Shown here piece by piece: positions 33,001-43,870 of a stretch of 64,000 nt of DNA. Every line of letters starts with the position of its first letter. Position 1 is the first letter of the stretch. Both the position numbers and the translations under genes were made by a program. The notes beneath the pieces are model-generated. The model ran no database searches. It was not told where the DNA came from and was given only the letters and a program-made list of their open reading frames with translations. Origin of the DNA: Xanthostigma xanthostigma (taxonomy: Eukaryota > Arthropoda > Insecta > Raphidioptera > Raphidiidae); the NCBI GenBank assembly GCA_963575645.1, contig OY754469.1:13968001-14032000 (forward strand), in the 5' to 3' direction.

Positions 33001-35725
33001 AAATAAAACGGTTTGTATTATAGATTGCATTTTTATGTACGATATTTCAACGCTAGATGTCTAACGTTGTATAAATAAAATGGTTTGTATCATAGATTGC
33101 ATTTTTATGTGCGATATTTAAACGCTAGATGTCTAACGTTGTATAAATAAAAGTTCGATCAGGACACGTGACCTGACGATCACTTAGAGAGTCTCACCCA
33201 GTTCTTACTTTTCCTGACGCGAGTTTAACATTTTTTACCCATTACAAAAAAAGTGTACAGCGCCGCTAAAGAAGTTTTCACTTCAATAATTTTGCAAATT
33301 GTGAAATAAATACATAGGAAATAAAGGTGCCATTTACTTATCTAATCTGTATTTTTAAAATGAGCACCTAAACTGCAATATATCGAGACGTGACGATAAA
33401 TATTATTTTGGCATTTTAAAGGTCAATAAAGTTCAATGTACATACACATATTTTTCTAAAAATACATTTTGCATTTGTAGTGGTTTAAAATGCATCAAGT
33501 GTTATTGACTAGTTTTAAATGTCTTTTAAAAGAAATTAACTGATTATCGATCTATTATAAATTTAGCGATAATGAGCATACTCTCGCTAGCGGCGTGTGC
33601 GGTTTAAAATTTCAAATAAAAGAGTTACAAAAAATACAGATTTCTGTTATCAATATATTATGCACTTTGTATTTTCAATAGATATGTAGAATAGAATTAC
33701 ATTATCTGATATAGCTTAATCACAATGCCACCTGTGATTAATGCGTGGGTGTCCTTTTTTATATGAGTGAGGAAAAGCAAAATAAAATCAGGGAATTTTA
33801 TCTTTTCGTGCAAATATGAGATAAGAAGCATTTATAGATACTTTTTGAGGCCCGCAATTTTAAATGTATAAAGCAAAGTCAGTACAGTACGCGCCACGGA
33901 TCTAAAAGGTTCGGAAGTTAATCACAAACAGCGTCGCAAAGGCACATTTTAGAGCCGTTGATACTCTCACCTCCTCCCAGCTACCTGCACGGAACGTGCG
34001 CTCGTCGGTGATTGGCTGTGATCGCTCGTTGCCTTTGTCACTCTCCTACTTTAAAGTACAGTCGAGTACGCTATTGTCAAGTTGTTACTGCTATTTAGTT
34101 TTGTTGAGTTGCGAGTTTGTAGTTTTTCAACAGACTGTACAAGCGCAAGCCTGCATTCGCATCTAACTTCCGAGCCTTTTAGATTCGTGACGCGTACTAT
34201 ATCTGTGTATGTCTGTTCTAAACTACATTACGGATTTTGATGCGGTTTTCATCATCATTTATAGAATGTCTTCCGGAAGGTTTATATATTCATATTAAAT
34301 TTGAAGACAGTAGGGAAATATCCATGTTTGTAATCAAGTAGTAAAAAGACGTTTCTAGGGCGCATACATGGCTATGCTGACTAAAAAAACAACTTTCTCA
34401 GCATCTGGATTTTGCAGTCCGTTGCTAATGCTATATAAATACTAGCTGCTCCCCGCGGCTCCGTACGCGATTGTGATGAAACACGGTACCGACAAAAGTA
34501 GTTAAGCTTTCAGCTATATATATTATGTATAGAGAAACAAATAAAAAATACCTAAGCAAACAAAAAAGTATGATCTAACTGCTAGAAAACGATTTTTTAA
34601 AGTCCAGACAGTGGCATTGTTGGAAAGTAAATGTAACTGTAACAATGCGAAATCTAATTACTGACATTATTTTTTTTCAATGCTTATTTATTTTGACAAA
34701 CTACAGTTTTTAACAGTCTAAGTTACTCCTTATGACATTAGTTATTTGCAGTGAAAATCCCATCAAAATCGGTCCAGTCGTTTAGGAGATTGGCCGGAAC
34801 AAACATACAGACAGACGAAAACTTCAAAAATTGTTTTTTTTGTTATAAGTACCGTATATTATACTTTCATATGCATTTAGTAAAAAGCGGTTATTTTGAC
34901 ATCACAGCGACACTTCAAATTTATTTATCTGTATAGGTAGATTTTTTTATACTATGCATGTATTTATATTATATTATTGATTAAACTCTATATAGATTTT
35001 TCTTTTAAATTTTTGCTGAATAATAAATAAGTATTAATTATAAACAAAAATGCAATAAATGCGCGCGAAATATAAAATTACAAAACGCAATGCTGTTGAT
35101 TAGAGTATTAGACCCTAGTATGACGTCAAAAATCACGTAAACATAACTATTCCTATGGTTGATCTTTTTCAATACAAAATCCCGCGTCAAATCGCACGTT
35201 TGAATAATCAAAACATTTAGCTCAAAAAGAATACTTATTTTTTTAATTCAATAAGAATATTTTAATGAATGATTTACTGCATAAAAGAATTTGGTAGGCA
35301 GCGCACAAAGCGTCCGTTCTCGAAATTAAAAAAACTCGCCTAAAGAAGTTCATCATCTACAAACAATTGATACTCACTTGCGTCGGCTGTTGAGTGTAAG
35401 CTGAGTGCGGAGCGGCGTGGTGAACGTGGGGCGCAGCATACCTGTAGGCCGCCTGGGTAGTGTAAGGAGTCGGAGGCTGCTGTTGCTGCTGTCCGGGCCA
35501 CGCGCCGGCCGCCGCGGTCCCCCTATAGCCGCCGCCGACGTTTTGCTGCTGCTGTTGTTGTTGCACCGCTTGAGCCATGCCGCCTCCAGTCGCACCTCCT
35601 CCGGCTGTCGCTTGCCGTACGCCGCTGCCTTTCAGCGAGCCTCCTGCTTGTTGCTGACCTCCTGCGCCGCCGCCTCCACCCGCCTGCCCGCCGCTGCCTT
35701 GGTACGGCCGACCGCTACTGTTGCC
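20311..35725 (-). CDS. shep: Alan shepard / RBMS-family RNA-binding protein, coding exons (5' end not found)
   Basis: The exons complement(join(20311..21057, 28462..28553, 30426..30484, 31436..31731, 35378..35725)) splice in frame into 513 residues plus stop. Shep/RBMS proteins are two-RRM proteins that bind AU-rich single-stranded nucleic acid; fly Shep acts in neurons in remodelling and as an insulator antagonist. In the sequence: a Gly/Gln-rich N-terminal region; [11 protein letters not shown] and [12 protein letters not shown], also in fly Shep; RRM1 with RNP2 LYIRGL and RNP1 KGYGFVDF; the linker MAKQQEQDP; RRM2 with LYIANL and KGVGFARM; the KFADGG end; polyalanine; and a Pro/Tyr-rich C-terminus. 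No in-frame Met precedes residue 50, so an upstream exon holds the start. Identification is secure; alternative exons are likely. Confidence 0.93.
21058..23719 (-). other. shep intron, repeat-poor part
   Basis: No coding exon recognised. It contains a 15-base poly-C run (22048-22062), several long T/A runs around 22.93-23.06 kb, and otherwise unique AT-rich sequence. Confidence 0.5.
22048..22062. repeat. Poly-C tract (15 C)
   Basis: An uninterrupted run of C in an AT-rich intron. Confidence 0.95.
23720..23899. repeat. 180-nt hairpin in shep intron
   Basis: AGCTATAGTTTGCTAATTATG...AATGGAATATTAGAAAAATT pairs with AATTTTTCTAATATTCCATT...AGCAAACTACAGCT. The pairing extends inward through CAATGTCAC / GTGACATTG, leaving a loop of about 15 bases. 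MITE-like foldback. Confidence 0.7.
24713..25835. mobile_element. TIR element (about 55-bp TIRs) with a nested insertion
   Basis: TACAGGGTATTCCGAACATA at the left matches the reverse complement of the right end, GTACAAGGTGTCCCAGACAT, through CGATTATTT. The arms are about 75% identical by eye. The middle (24946-25648) is another element. Confidence 0.55.
24946..25648. mobile_element. Nested element with perfect 17-bp TIR starting TTAA
   Basis: TTAAGGAAGTACCCTCG at 24946-24962 and its exact reverse complement at 25632-25648. If TTAA is the target duplication this suggests a piggyBac-like MITE. No transposase is seen. Confidence 0.65.
26126..26775. repeat. 650-bp foldback element in shep intron
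   Basis: Left arm 26126-26435 pairs imperfectly with 26476-26775. Landmarks are AGTGTGTTCACCGATAGTAG versus CACTATCAGTGAGCACACTG, and ACAAGGTTACATAAGAAAAT versus ATTTTCTTATGTAACCTTGT. The spacer is about 40-60 bases. Confidence 0.7.
26776..28461 (-). other. shep intron, nothing recognised
   Basis: AT-rich. The short ORFs at 27483-27728 and 27945-28145 show no family features. Confidence 0.45.
28462..28553 (-). CDS. shep: shep exon completing RRM1
   Basis: Acceptor gttttcag|GTTATGG, donor GCGAAA|GTGGGT. It encodes [20 protein letters not shown] and [11 protein letters not shown]. The frame stays open past this donor ([14 protein letters not shown]...), so an alternative, longer exon end is possible. 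Confidence 0.93.
28554..30425 (-). other. shep intron, nothing recognised
   Basis: AT-rich. A 108-codon + strand frame at 29697-30023 has no recognisable domain and is not supported. Confidence 0.45.
30426..30484 (-). CDS. shep: shep micro-exon in RRM1
   Basis: A 59-base exon: acceptor gttttcag|GTATGG, donor GTAAAG|GTATGATT. It encodes [19 protein letters not shown], the middle of RRM1, identical or near identical across insects. Missed by ORF-length criteria. Confidence 0.95.
31000..31040. repeat. Short interspersed repeat fragment (GACGC..GCGTC stem)
   Basis: AGACGCCAATGACCTCAGC then GAGCGTCTATAAT resembles 32721-32767 (GACGCTAATGACCTTTGATG then GCGTCTATAAAT). Confidence 0.4.
31436..31731 (-). 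CDS. shep: shep coding exon (Ser-rich segment, start of RRM1)
   Basis: Acceptor ttgttctag|TATTGT, donor TCGCA|GTAAGTACC. It encodes [29 protein letters not shown], Gly runs, then [15 protein letters not shown] (RNP2) and KDLVNMCSQ. The split CA|G codon joins the next exon. Confidence 0.95.
32033..32598 (+). mobile_element. Helitron-like element carrying a tRNA-like block
   Basis: It begins TC (TCTATACTAATATATAAAGC) after an A and ends GGACGGGACCGCTAG before a T, i.e. insertion between A and T with no duplication. CACCCGGGTG, a palindrome, lies 16 bases before the CTAG end. It shares its 5' part and 3' end with 50401-51361. Confidence 0.65.
32267..32338 (+). repeat. tRNA-like block (Lys/Asp-like), inside the Helitron-like element
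   Basis: GGATGGCTCAATCGGTAGAGC is a canonical D-arm/A-box and GGGTTCAAGCCCCACGTTGG a T-arm. The anticodon loop would read GTC, but the anticodon stem (TGCGA/CATCA) is broken, so this is a derived head or pseudogene. Confidence 0.65.
32899..33285. mobile_element. GACGGGTTGCACTCC family, copy a
   Basis: The ends GACGGGTTGCACTCC...GAAGTGAAAAC and CGCCGCTAAAGAAGTTTTCA are shared with 35897-36386 and 51800-52282. GAAGTGAAAAC/GTTTTCACTTC are inverted. The interior differs: it carries a 72-bp tandem duplication instead of the hairpin. Confidence 0.75.
33003..33146. repeat. 72-bp tandem duplication
   Basis: Two units containing GGTTTGTATTATAGATTGCA and CGCTAGATGTCTAACGTTG, offset by 72 bases. Confidence 0.85.
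33886..34198. mobile_element. 313-bp MITE with about 33-bp terminal inverted repeats
   Basis: AGTACGCGCCACGGATCTAA... at 33886 matches the reverse complement of ...TTAGATTCGTGACGCGTACT at 34198 with four mismatches over the arm. The interior is GC-richer than its surroundings. Confidence 0.72.
34441..34835 (+). repeat. Degenerate ACTAGCTGCT...ACAGACAGAC repeat
   Basis: It starts ACTAGCTGCTCCCCGCGG and ends near AAAATCGGTCCAGTCGTTTA / GGAACAAACATACAGACAG, motifs that recur in moth genomes. A related fragment is at 42165-42640. The class is not certain. Confidence 0.5.
35378..35725 (-). CDS. shep: shep coding exon (Gly/Gln-rich N-terminal region)
   Basis: Minus-strand acceptor tttgtttgcag|GGCAAC and donor ACGCAA|GTGAGTA, phase 0 at both ends. 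It encodes 116 residues with Gly runs, a Q7 run and a Tyr/His/Pro-rich end ([20 protein letters not shown]), comparable to fly Shep AAYRYTAP. It is GC-rich against AT-rich introns. The first Met within the exon (GGGMAQAV) could start a shorter form. Confidence 0.88.
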
Positions 35726-35896
35726 CTGCAAACAAAAACAAATTTGTTACTATAAACGCCTGGTGGCTGGCAACTAAACTAACGTTCGGTCGACAGATTG
35801 TTTCTTGGTTGACTCGTACGCAATGAAAAAAACCGCTCTCTGTTTATTCGCACTCGATTCGTCTTACGCGAGATAAAGCTAATAATTAAAAAAAAA

Positions 35897-36386
35897 GACG
35901 GGTTGCACTCCGGGAGTGCCTGCTGAAGTGAAAACCTAAAGGTACTTAAAGTAAATTTCGCTAGTAGCAATATAAGTTACATGCAGTGCAAAAAATTATA
36001 AGCTATAAGCTTTGACAAAACATTAAGAGATGTCGCTATGCATCCAGGTTTCGTAAAACTACACATTTATAAAATTACATGCAGCCAGTCACTAGATGTA
36101 ATTTTTTAAATTTGTAGTTTTACGAAACCTGAGTACATGGCGACATCTCTTAAGGTTTTGTTAAAGCTTATAGCTTATAATTTTTTGCACTGCATGTAAC
36201 TTATATTGCTACTGACATCTAGCGAATTTTAGTACATGTACTGCCGAAGCAAGTACGGTAGACCGTCTCAACAACTCGTCAGGGTCACGTGACCCTGACG
36301 CCTGACGCGTCAGATCTGACGCAAGTTTAACATTTTTTACCCATTACAAAAAAAGTGTACAACGCCGCTAAAGAAGTTTTCACTTC
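35897..36386. mobile_element. GACGGGTTGCACTCC family, copy b, with internal 250-nt hairpin
   Basis: It has the same ends as 32899-33285. Inside, 35961-36213 is a near-perfect hairpin (GCTAGTAGCAATATAAGTTA ... TAACTTATATTGCTACTGAC). A 22-bp perfect palindrome GTCAGGGTCACGTGACCCTGAC, centred on CACGTG, lies at 36278-36299. It is nearly identical to 51800-52282, so recently active or duplicated. Confidence 0.8.
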
Positions 36387-36389
36387 AAA

Positions 36390-38300
36390 AATGTCAGGTT
36401 ATTTAATTTATATCAAAAGGTATCACTTCAAAAAGTTAAATTAATGCAAAAACAAATTTATCATATGTATTTAAATTATCTCAAATCAGTTTTTGTCAAG
36501 GTAAAAATACTGATAAAAAATCACAAAATACTGTCCGATAAGATATAGATAAAATTAGATAAATATTCAATGAAGCTGAAGCATAATCATCACGATTTTT
36601 TTAAATGTCAAATGTTGGAAACGTACCTACGGCACACAAAAAAACTCATTTTTCTGCCACTGCATTTTCTGTATGTTGTAAAGTGTAAACATTTGCAGAA
36701 ACAGGTATTTTCCCTTTGCTAAAGTTAGCCGTTGGTTTACTTGTTTTGCTAGTGGCAGGGCAGCGCAATTTTGATTATAGTGGACGACATGTTTTAAGTT
36801 TGTAAATTGCTAGTTTCAAGAATTTTTCAAACGTTATTTAAATAAATAAAAAAAAAACAACCTACGTTTGGCATTTCGATATCGTTCAAAAATCACTAAC
36901 AATTTGTCTACACACCATGTAAACGTGAAATACGATTAAAATTGTAACAAAATAATAATTGAAAAACACTTTAAAAAACAAACAATGGATGCACACGAAC
37001 AAATCAGAGGGAGCTACGGCAAATAAAGTAATAAGCACACAAATATTAAGTCACATCAAATCGAATTGATATTGTTTTTTTTATTGTTTGTTTTGTTTTT
37101 TGAAACAAAAGATCCACGTGTATTCACATACAAAACTCCTCAAAATACCAGTAACTAGTTGAGTGTATAGACTGACCGATAATGATTTCACTTAGCCTAA
37201 TGATTTATTCTGTCGATGAGTAACACATTTAGGTGGGGAGAAAGGTACACTTTTCAGTTATCAGTAAAACATTGGCAAACATTGGCTGCCACTAGTGATT
37301 TATAAAGAAGTAAATAAAGTAAGAAACCAAATAGCGTCACTAGATTTTGAAGCTAGGGTCAGAATATATCTATATTAAATTTAGTCCAGGGGTACGATTG
37401 ACAAAAATTATTAAGCTAAAAATATTAATTTCGCATCGACAACATAATATATCCGCAAAATTCGAAGACACGCGTAGATAGAAATTGTTTGCTATATTTT
37501 ACAAACCAATCGTTAGATTTCAAATGTCTGTCATTGATAAAAAAACAGGACTGCTTTAAGTAAACCATAATGTCATTGTCGAAGACACTTTATATGGGTT
37601 ATTTTTGTTTAAACTGAAGTACTTATTTTTTTTTTGGTTCGCATCATCATGACATACAATATGCATTATTAATAGATTTTCTTTGTTTCAGTCGATTCAC
37701 TGTAAGAAAGTTCAGTACCGTAAGATAAACAATATTTTCAATTCAATTTCTTTTATTAATGATAAGATTAATGTACTCCATTATTTTGTTAAAAAATGAA
37801 AGAGAGAGAGAGAGAGAAAAAAAATAGGATGGATGGAAACGTTTTTTAAATGCGTTCATTAATAAACTGAAGTTATTTTTATCATTTTTTTTTGTATTTC
37901 CTACTTCCGATAAATTTGTAGTTACGATTGAATGATTCATACCTATTTATTTGTTCATTTCTCGTTTAAAACATAGTTATATCTTCTTTATCAACAGGGG
38001 CGCCGACTCTTAGCAAACCTAGTGGGTGTTATTGATGACTCAATTACAAAAACTAAGTGTGAGACGACGATAAATACTTAAAATCTTCGTTGAAATCCAT
38101 AAAGTTATTTTAAATATATAGCAGTCACCTACTTTAATAACCGGCAAGAAATAACGTATTCTTTCATACTTATTACTTAAAAACATCAAGTCAGGGATGC
38201 ATAGACTTATTGGGACCGGGGAGTCAGGGACTACACGAACAGATTATGAGCTAATGGCAGAGCTCTTTGCAAATAAAAAAGACGAAGTGTGCTTTAGACC
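36390..38300. other. No gene recognised
   Basis: AT-rich, probably shep intron or upstream flank. It contains a short (AG)n microsatellite at 37800-37817. No coding-like ORF. Confidence 0.4.
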
Positions 38301-38307
38301 ACACGAC

Positions 38308-38896
38308 TGAAGTAAAACTTCTTCCTGCCATAATTTGTTATTATTCACCCGAAAATTAAAAAATATATGAACTTTAAAATAAATTTACAATTTTATTCAC
38401 TTTAAACGTAAAATATTACATAAAGATAATGAAAACAAAAGTAATACGTTGCAATAACTTAGCTCTCGTTGAATTTTAGTCACCCGATAGCGTCACTGGC
38501 AAGTAAAGAGTACTGCTTATATTTTCGGCCACTTGATGGCACCATGTATGTGTCATTCTATTGTATGCTGTATGCATTGCTTATATTTTCGGCCACCTGA
38601 TGGCGCACAAGTATGTGTCATTCTATTGTTAGCACTGCTTATATTTTCGGCCACCTGGTGGCGCCAAGTATGTGTCATTCAACTCTCTCTTTCTACCTTC
38701 ACTAACTTGTATCTCCCTCTCAATTTTCAATATGGGAAACGTAACTCTTTCTCTCTCTCTTTCTACCTTCACTAACTTATATCTCCCTCTCAACTTCCGT
38801 TCGCCTCGCCCGATCACGCATCTTCCGTCAACGCTATCGTCAGGCATTCACCAGCTTACTCTCCAAGTCAAGCGTGCCTAAAGAAGTTTTACTTCA
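38308..38896. mobile_element. Element with 16-bp TIR and internal tandem repeats
   Basis: TGAAGTAAAACTTCTT at 38308-38323 and its exact reverse complement at 38881-38896. Related to the AAGTTTCACTTC ends of other repeats here. The interior holds the tandem arrays listed next. Confidence 0.6.
38515..38790. repeat. Tandem repeats (about 60-bp x3, then 70-bp x2)
   Basis: TTATATTTTCGGCCAC recurs at 38518, 38581 and 38639. TTCTACCTTCACTAACTT recurs at 38691 and 38761. The apparent ORFs across them are products of the repeat. Confidence 0.85.
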
Positions 38897-39650
38897 AAAT
38901 TGAATAAAAATTTAAAAAGTCTTTAACGGCATTTAATTTAAATTTTTAATTTGAACATGGCATTGCATCAACAGTCCATTTTCGTGGTTGGTGGCGGGCC
39001 GTGGTCTGTACAATATGCATCCCTGGTGTGCCACAAGAATGTGATGATGACTCTACACTTCACATGTCTGTGGTCTGTGTCCACTGTTTAATTTCTGTCG
39101 GCGCCGCTGTCTATAACGGAGCTAATACAAACGTTTCATTTCGTATAACATCCTGTATACTCAAGCTGTTGGCTAATTATAGTACACCCGAAAAGTATGC
39201 GTTTCTTATCGAGTTTATCAGTCATCATTTTAAACATGCATAACTGAAACGTCATTCGAGTTGGGTAAATAATATGCAAGCCGTGCTGAATGAGTCACCG
39301 TCTCACCGTCATTGTACAGCTGATTTTGAGCCGTTTATTGTCCGTGTCTGCGACTGACAACTTAACACTAACAATAAACATGCCGATATACAAATATAAA
39401 CACCGAGGTCATGGATATGTAAAACCGATATATTAATAAAAACAATACAATCTGGCTTGTGGAGTTATGTAAATCGATCGAAGATCAGTATTTAAAATAC
39501 AAACTTTTAAATACGCTGGGTTGCAGAAGCGACTGTCGAAAAAAATTGATTTGACAATGACCTTAGATGGTGTGTGATCATATATATATCAGAAGCAGTC
39601 TACTGTCGTATTCAAACTCCCTGACACCTAGAACATTAGATTGTACTCAC

Positions 39651-40174
39651 TAGTGATGTGCCGGATATCCGTATCCACGGATATCCGAGGGAGAAGAAAG
39701 ATCCGTATCCGTTAGTTTTTGGCGGATCTTTTACCTTATTAATTTTCAATTCATAGATGAAATTTTATATATATAGGTGATAAGGTAATAATGAAAACCT
39801 GTTAAATTCCATTCAGATTATTTTTTATTTTTTTAAATCGTATTTGGCACCTTTATATTGCAAACATTTATCGTAGTGAGTACCATACTAATAGTACATA
39901 ACTCAAAGGTACTAAATCAACTATCTTTATAATGAGATATTGCACGTCGATCTTTGGAAAGAGACAATCTGTTATGAGAGTTAACTCTTAAAGAGGTCAA
40001 TAACTTTTTCCCATAACAGATAGTCTCTTTCCAAAGGTCGATGTGCAATATTTACCGCCGCGTACTCTAAGAAAGTTAAGATCCGTATCCGTATCCGCGG
40101 ATATTGAAACCAAAAATCCGTATTCAGATCCGTATCCGCGGATATACATTTTTAACGATCCGGGCACATCACTA
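39651..40174. mobile_element. hAT-type element, TIR TAGTGATGTGCC, exact 8-bp TSD
   Basis: TAGTGATGTGCCGGATATCC at the left and GATCCGGGCACATCACTA at the right, flanked by GTACTCAC at 39643-39650 and 40175-40182. The interior is rich in GGATATCCG/ATCCGTATCC motifs and has an inverted pair around AAAGAGACAATCTGTTATG. Confidence 0.9.
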
Positions 40175-40182
40175 GTACTCAC

Positions 40183-41496
40183 AAAAAAACAAGATTGTTC
40201 TACATAGAAAAATACCGCTTGTCAAGTCACATTTTGATCAAAAATGCGTAGAAAAACGCTGATTCGAAGTGGAAATGGAACAAAAGAAAATATCGATGCT
40301 ATAATATGCATGTACACACAGATTAAGAAAAATATCGATTAAATCGATCACGAATCTGATTTTTTGACAATCCTTTCTGCCACCCATCAAGAATTTTATG
40401 TTACTGAGTTTTTCTACATCAAATATTGATATGTAAATTTTGTTCATGTGTGAAAGGTATGTCTATTTTATTATTGTATTGACTTGCAGCAAACAGGTAT
40501 AGTCACTGCTGCAAAATAAATAATATGTATTTATCTATTTCTCGTTTTCATTATTTTGGTAAAGATGTCAGATTTACCATACAGTGATATAACGGGTTTC
40601 ATGGAAAAATCCGTGATAAATAAATTATAGTACCTACCTATCTAGTTTGTAATGCAATATTTTATGACGAGTTGTACGTTGTGATAATAACGAGCGATTA
40701 TTATCAAATTTTAACAATCACACGTGTCACAAAAACCACTACAATCGAGATGGCTGATTTTCACTGAATTTTCAAAATTTTAAATAGTGCCATTTTGAGC
40801 AAGTTCGCATTTAATTGTAGGCCGCGTTGTATTCTCATGCGGTTGGACTGTGATTTACTATGGAAATGGTGGCACGTTTCTTTTACTCAACACAACTTTA
40901 CACCACTAGTGTTAAATGAGTTATTTTACAATCGCTATACAGGCATGAAAAGCACAGCTATTTTATGAGGGGGGGGGCACATGATTGTATTTGACGTAAG
41001 GCCAGATTCTGAATTTACTACCATTAAAATGAATGGCGGCTGTGTGTGATTGTATGTGTGGAATTTTCTTTCGTTCACAATAATTTCTAAGAACATTTCC
41101 AGATTTGTTTTTTTTTAATGTTTACTTTTTACTACAATTTTCAAATAGTTTACAGTTTGCAATAATCACTCCAGGTCTATTATAAAATGAATCTAATTTG
41201 AATAGCTCCCGTTCTTTTGTTATCGAAACCGTAACTAACCCGTCACTTCCACCACAAACGTCCCGTTTCTCACACCATGAGAAATACAATAGATATTTTG
41301 TCTCTAAAAATAGCATGTTAAAAACGTATTCAAAAACTGTTATCTAAATAAATTTACGAAGCGTTAATTAACACAATTTTTAAATTGCTGTGGTTACTTT
41401 TTCTTTGAACGCAAAATCGTGACCTAATTAAAATAATCCTCCCTGAAATAAAACTAAATTAACTGATATGCATTTGACATATTTTAACGTATCTAA
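40183..41496. other. No gene recognised
   Basis: AT-rich with an 8-9 base G run near 40970. The short ORFs have no family features. Confidence 0.4.
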
Positions 41497-41923
41497 AGAC
41501 CGCTGTACACGAAGCTGGCTTCGCCGCTAGATTTGGCTGCTAGTTTTCAAGCGTGCTGTGGGGCTGGGTTTCGTGACGACTTTTATGTGTTCGCTTCACA
41601 CGATGCGTGTATGGAAGTTTGCTTTGTAGATCGGTTTAATAAAAGTGAACGTTTATTGCCTCTGAACAGAACACACACTATGACGCCATGTTTGTTTGTG
41701 GGCGTTTGTCCATGTCGCAACTTGATAAGATACTGTTCCCTGATTAGTTCTTGCTCAAAACAAGCACGAAAAATACTCTCGGTTTTAATTTTGAAATCCA
41801 TCTTGTGACCACGCACGTTAGCCCGTATAGTGACGCCATTTCCATCCTAGTAGTCAGCGTGCCAGCCAACACAAGTCCCAGCAGTGATTCTAGCAGCAAA
41901 ACCAGCCTCATGTGCAGCGGCCT
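41497..41923. mobile_element. PIF/Harbinger-like MITE, 3-bp TSD TAA
   Basis: TIRs of about 37 bases begin AGACCGCTGTACACGAAGCT and end AGCCTCATGTGCAGCGGCCT, flanked by TAA at 41494-41496 and 41924-41926. A truncated relative lies at about 47308-47427. Its ORFs (for example 41533-41808) are MITE-derived. Confidence 0.7.
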
Positions 41924-43589
41924 TAAATTTCAAGCTTTACATTTATTGTAGAGATTCGACAACTAAAGTTGTTAGTTTATAATTATATCAAATTATGTAC
42001 ATCAATTTAAATTTAAATATTCATAAACGGAATTGGAAGTCATTTTCGAACCCACGACAATTTGATTCAAAAGTTAGCACGCTATAATCGTTACACCGAT
42101 CTATTTTCTAATGTGTCAGCTTAAAATAGCTAACTATTTTATTATTCATATTACTATCAAGTAGTCCGGTCCGGCTTCGCCCAGATTTGTGGTAATCCTA
42201 GACGTATTAGGCTGTCGCGGACTTTTTTAACGGAATTATCCGTATTTACCCGGAGTTGCCCGGGAATAAAAGTCCCTTGTTATCAAAGTATCCACTCGGC
42301 ATGCGTGGAAGTCAAAAAAAGTCGGGCATTTGCACACTGCACGTTATGTGAAGTCAGAAGTCGATTGACATACAGTCAAAACATAAAACAGGCGCAGGAG
42401 AAGAGGGGATACCAGCCTGCTTTGACAACGCGTTGCAATTTTATATATTGTACGCCAAAAATAAACTAAATTAAACTAATTAACTTTGTGGTAAAATGAT
42501 GAAATAAAACATAGCCTATAGCACTTCTGGAATCATGCGAAACATTTCAAAAAAAGTTTCATCAAAACTCGCTAAATAGTTTTTTAGTTAAATCCGTTCA
42601 AACATACGTGCGCATAGATATAGAATTTTTTAATACTATTATAGGCAAGGAAAAAATATCCTTGAAGTAGGTCGCATTTATTCCTTTGATTGTCCTAATT
42701 CCAAGAACTAGAATTTGAACGTTACCTTTGATTCGGAGACGTAGTGGAACACGTGTTGGTTGCTGTGGTACACCTGTTTAACACGTGCGTGCGTACAGGT
42801 GTACCAACTATAATATTATGTGCGTGAGAAACAGCAACAAGGTTGAGGTCGACGAGCTGTACGCTCATTTCTCAACATACCTACATACATACTTGGTTAA
42901 TTTGGCAACACTGCATTAACTGTACTCGATTGGCTTTTAACAATAAAAGTCACTCGATTGTCGAACATTTATAACGTCCACAAGTTTACAAAAAAACAAA
43001 ATCTCTGACCTTTCCTTGGTCAACATTCCGATCTTTTAACCTTAGACAGAGTAAGTCCTTCCATTTTATGTATAGTCTACTAATTTTAAGGCATCATGGC
43101 ATGCTCAAATCGTACCAGGTTTTCGAGCAATAAAGATTTATTTATTGTTGTCACTTTGGAAAAAAAGCAAGCCTGGTCCTTCGAGAGACTTGTGTCAGAA
43201 CATGGATATAACAAATTGACTGTAATGTAACAACAGATTTGTTAGTTTTTAATTCTGGTAAACTTTTAATCTGTCTTACAACATCAACGATTCACTGTTT
43301 CAGGCAAGTAAATAGCAATTAATATATTTTCATCGCGATTCGCGACCTGACACAAGCGCAGTCATTTGTGCGCTTCCAAACTTTGTGAAATGACAAACAA
43401 AAGTGTTAAGAGTCGAGTAATTTTTTCAATCGTCAGTTTTTTATACGAAGAGGACAGAAGAACGTTTTTCGTGAATTAATTCAACAAGTTTGTCATTTAC
43501 ATTAAAAATTCAGTCATCGAATAATGTACAAAATCTTCATTCATTGATGAACAAGGGTGATGAATACGACTTTTTTTTACAATTAGCGT

Positions 43590-43870
43590 GTAATATCCGC
43601 GAAAGGGGGGCAGAGCCTCTTGGTTCCGAAGCGAGACCGCACTTCACCTGCGTATGTGGCGGGGCAAACAGAGAGACCATCAGCGGCAGCAATATGAAGG
43701 CGCGCGAGGTGTGAGTGACCCCGGTATTGGTTTGAGTATAGCGGACCGCGTGAAGGAATGCGCCCCGGCTCTGCGTATCGCCTCTGTGCCGTACGTCCGG
43801 CATAGCCGGCGACATTAACTAGGTTAGTCGAGGTCACACGCACACAAACACGCGTAGACGATGGCATCAG
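43590..43870. other. GC-rich unique segment, possible exon or promoter
   Basis: About 280 bases of clearly GC- and CpG-rich sequence within AT-rich DNA, open in several frames on both strands (- strand up to 94 codons). No protein family is recognised. It could be an alternative shep 5' exon/promoter on the - strand; a - strand CAG|GTGAAG is present. Confidence 0.3.

Noticed and set aside
39001-39243. 80-codon + strand ORF with a GTG start
   Set aside because: It has no ATG, no splice support and low-complexity repeats around it.
43537-43867. 92- and 94-codon - strand ORFs and a + ORF in the GC-rich block
   Set aside because: Open frames on both strands are expected from GC-rich DNA; no protein features. 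Kept only as a GC-rich segment.
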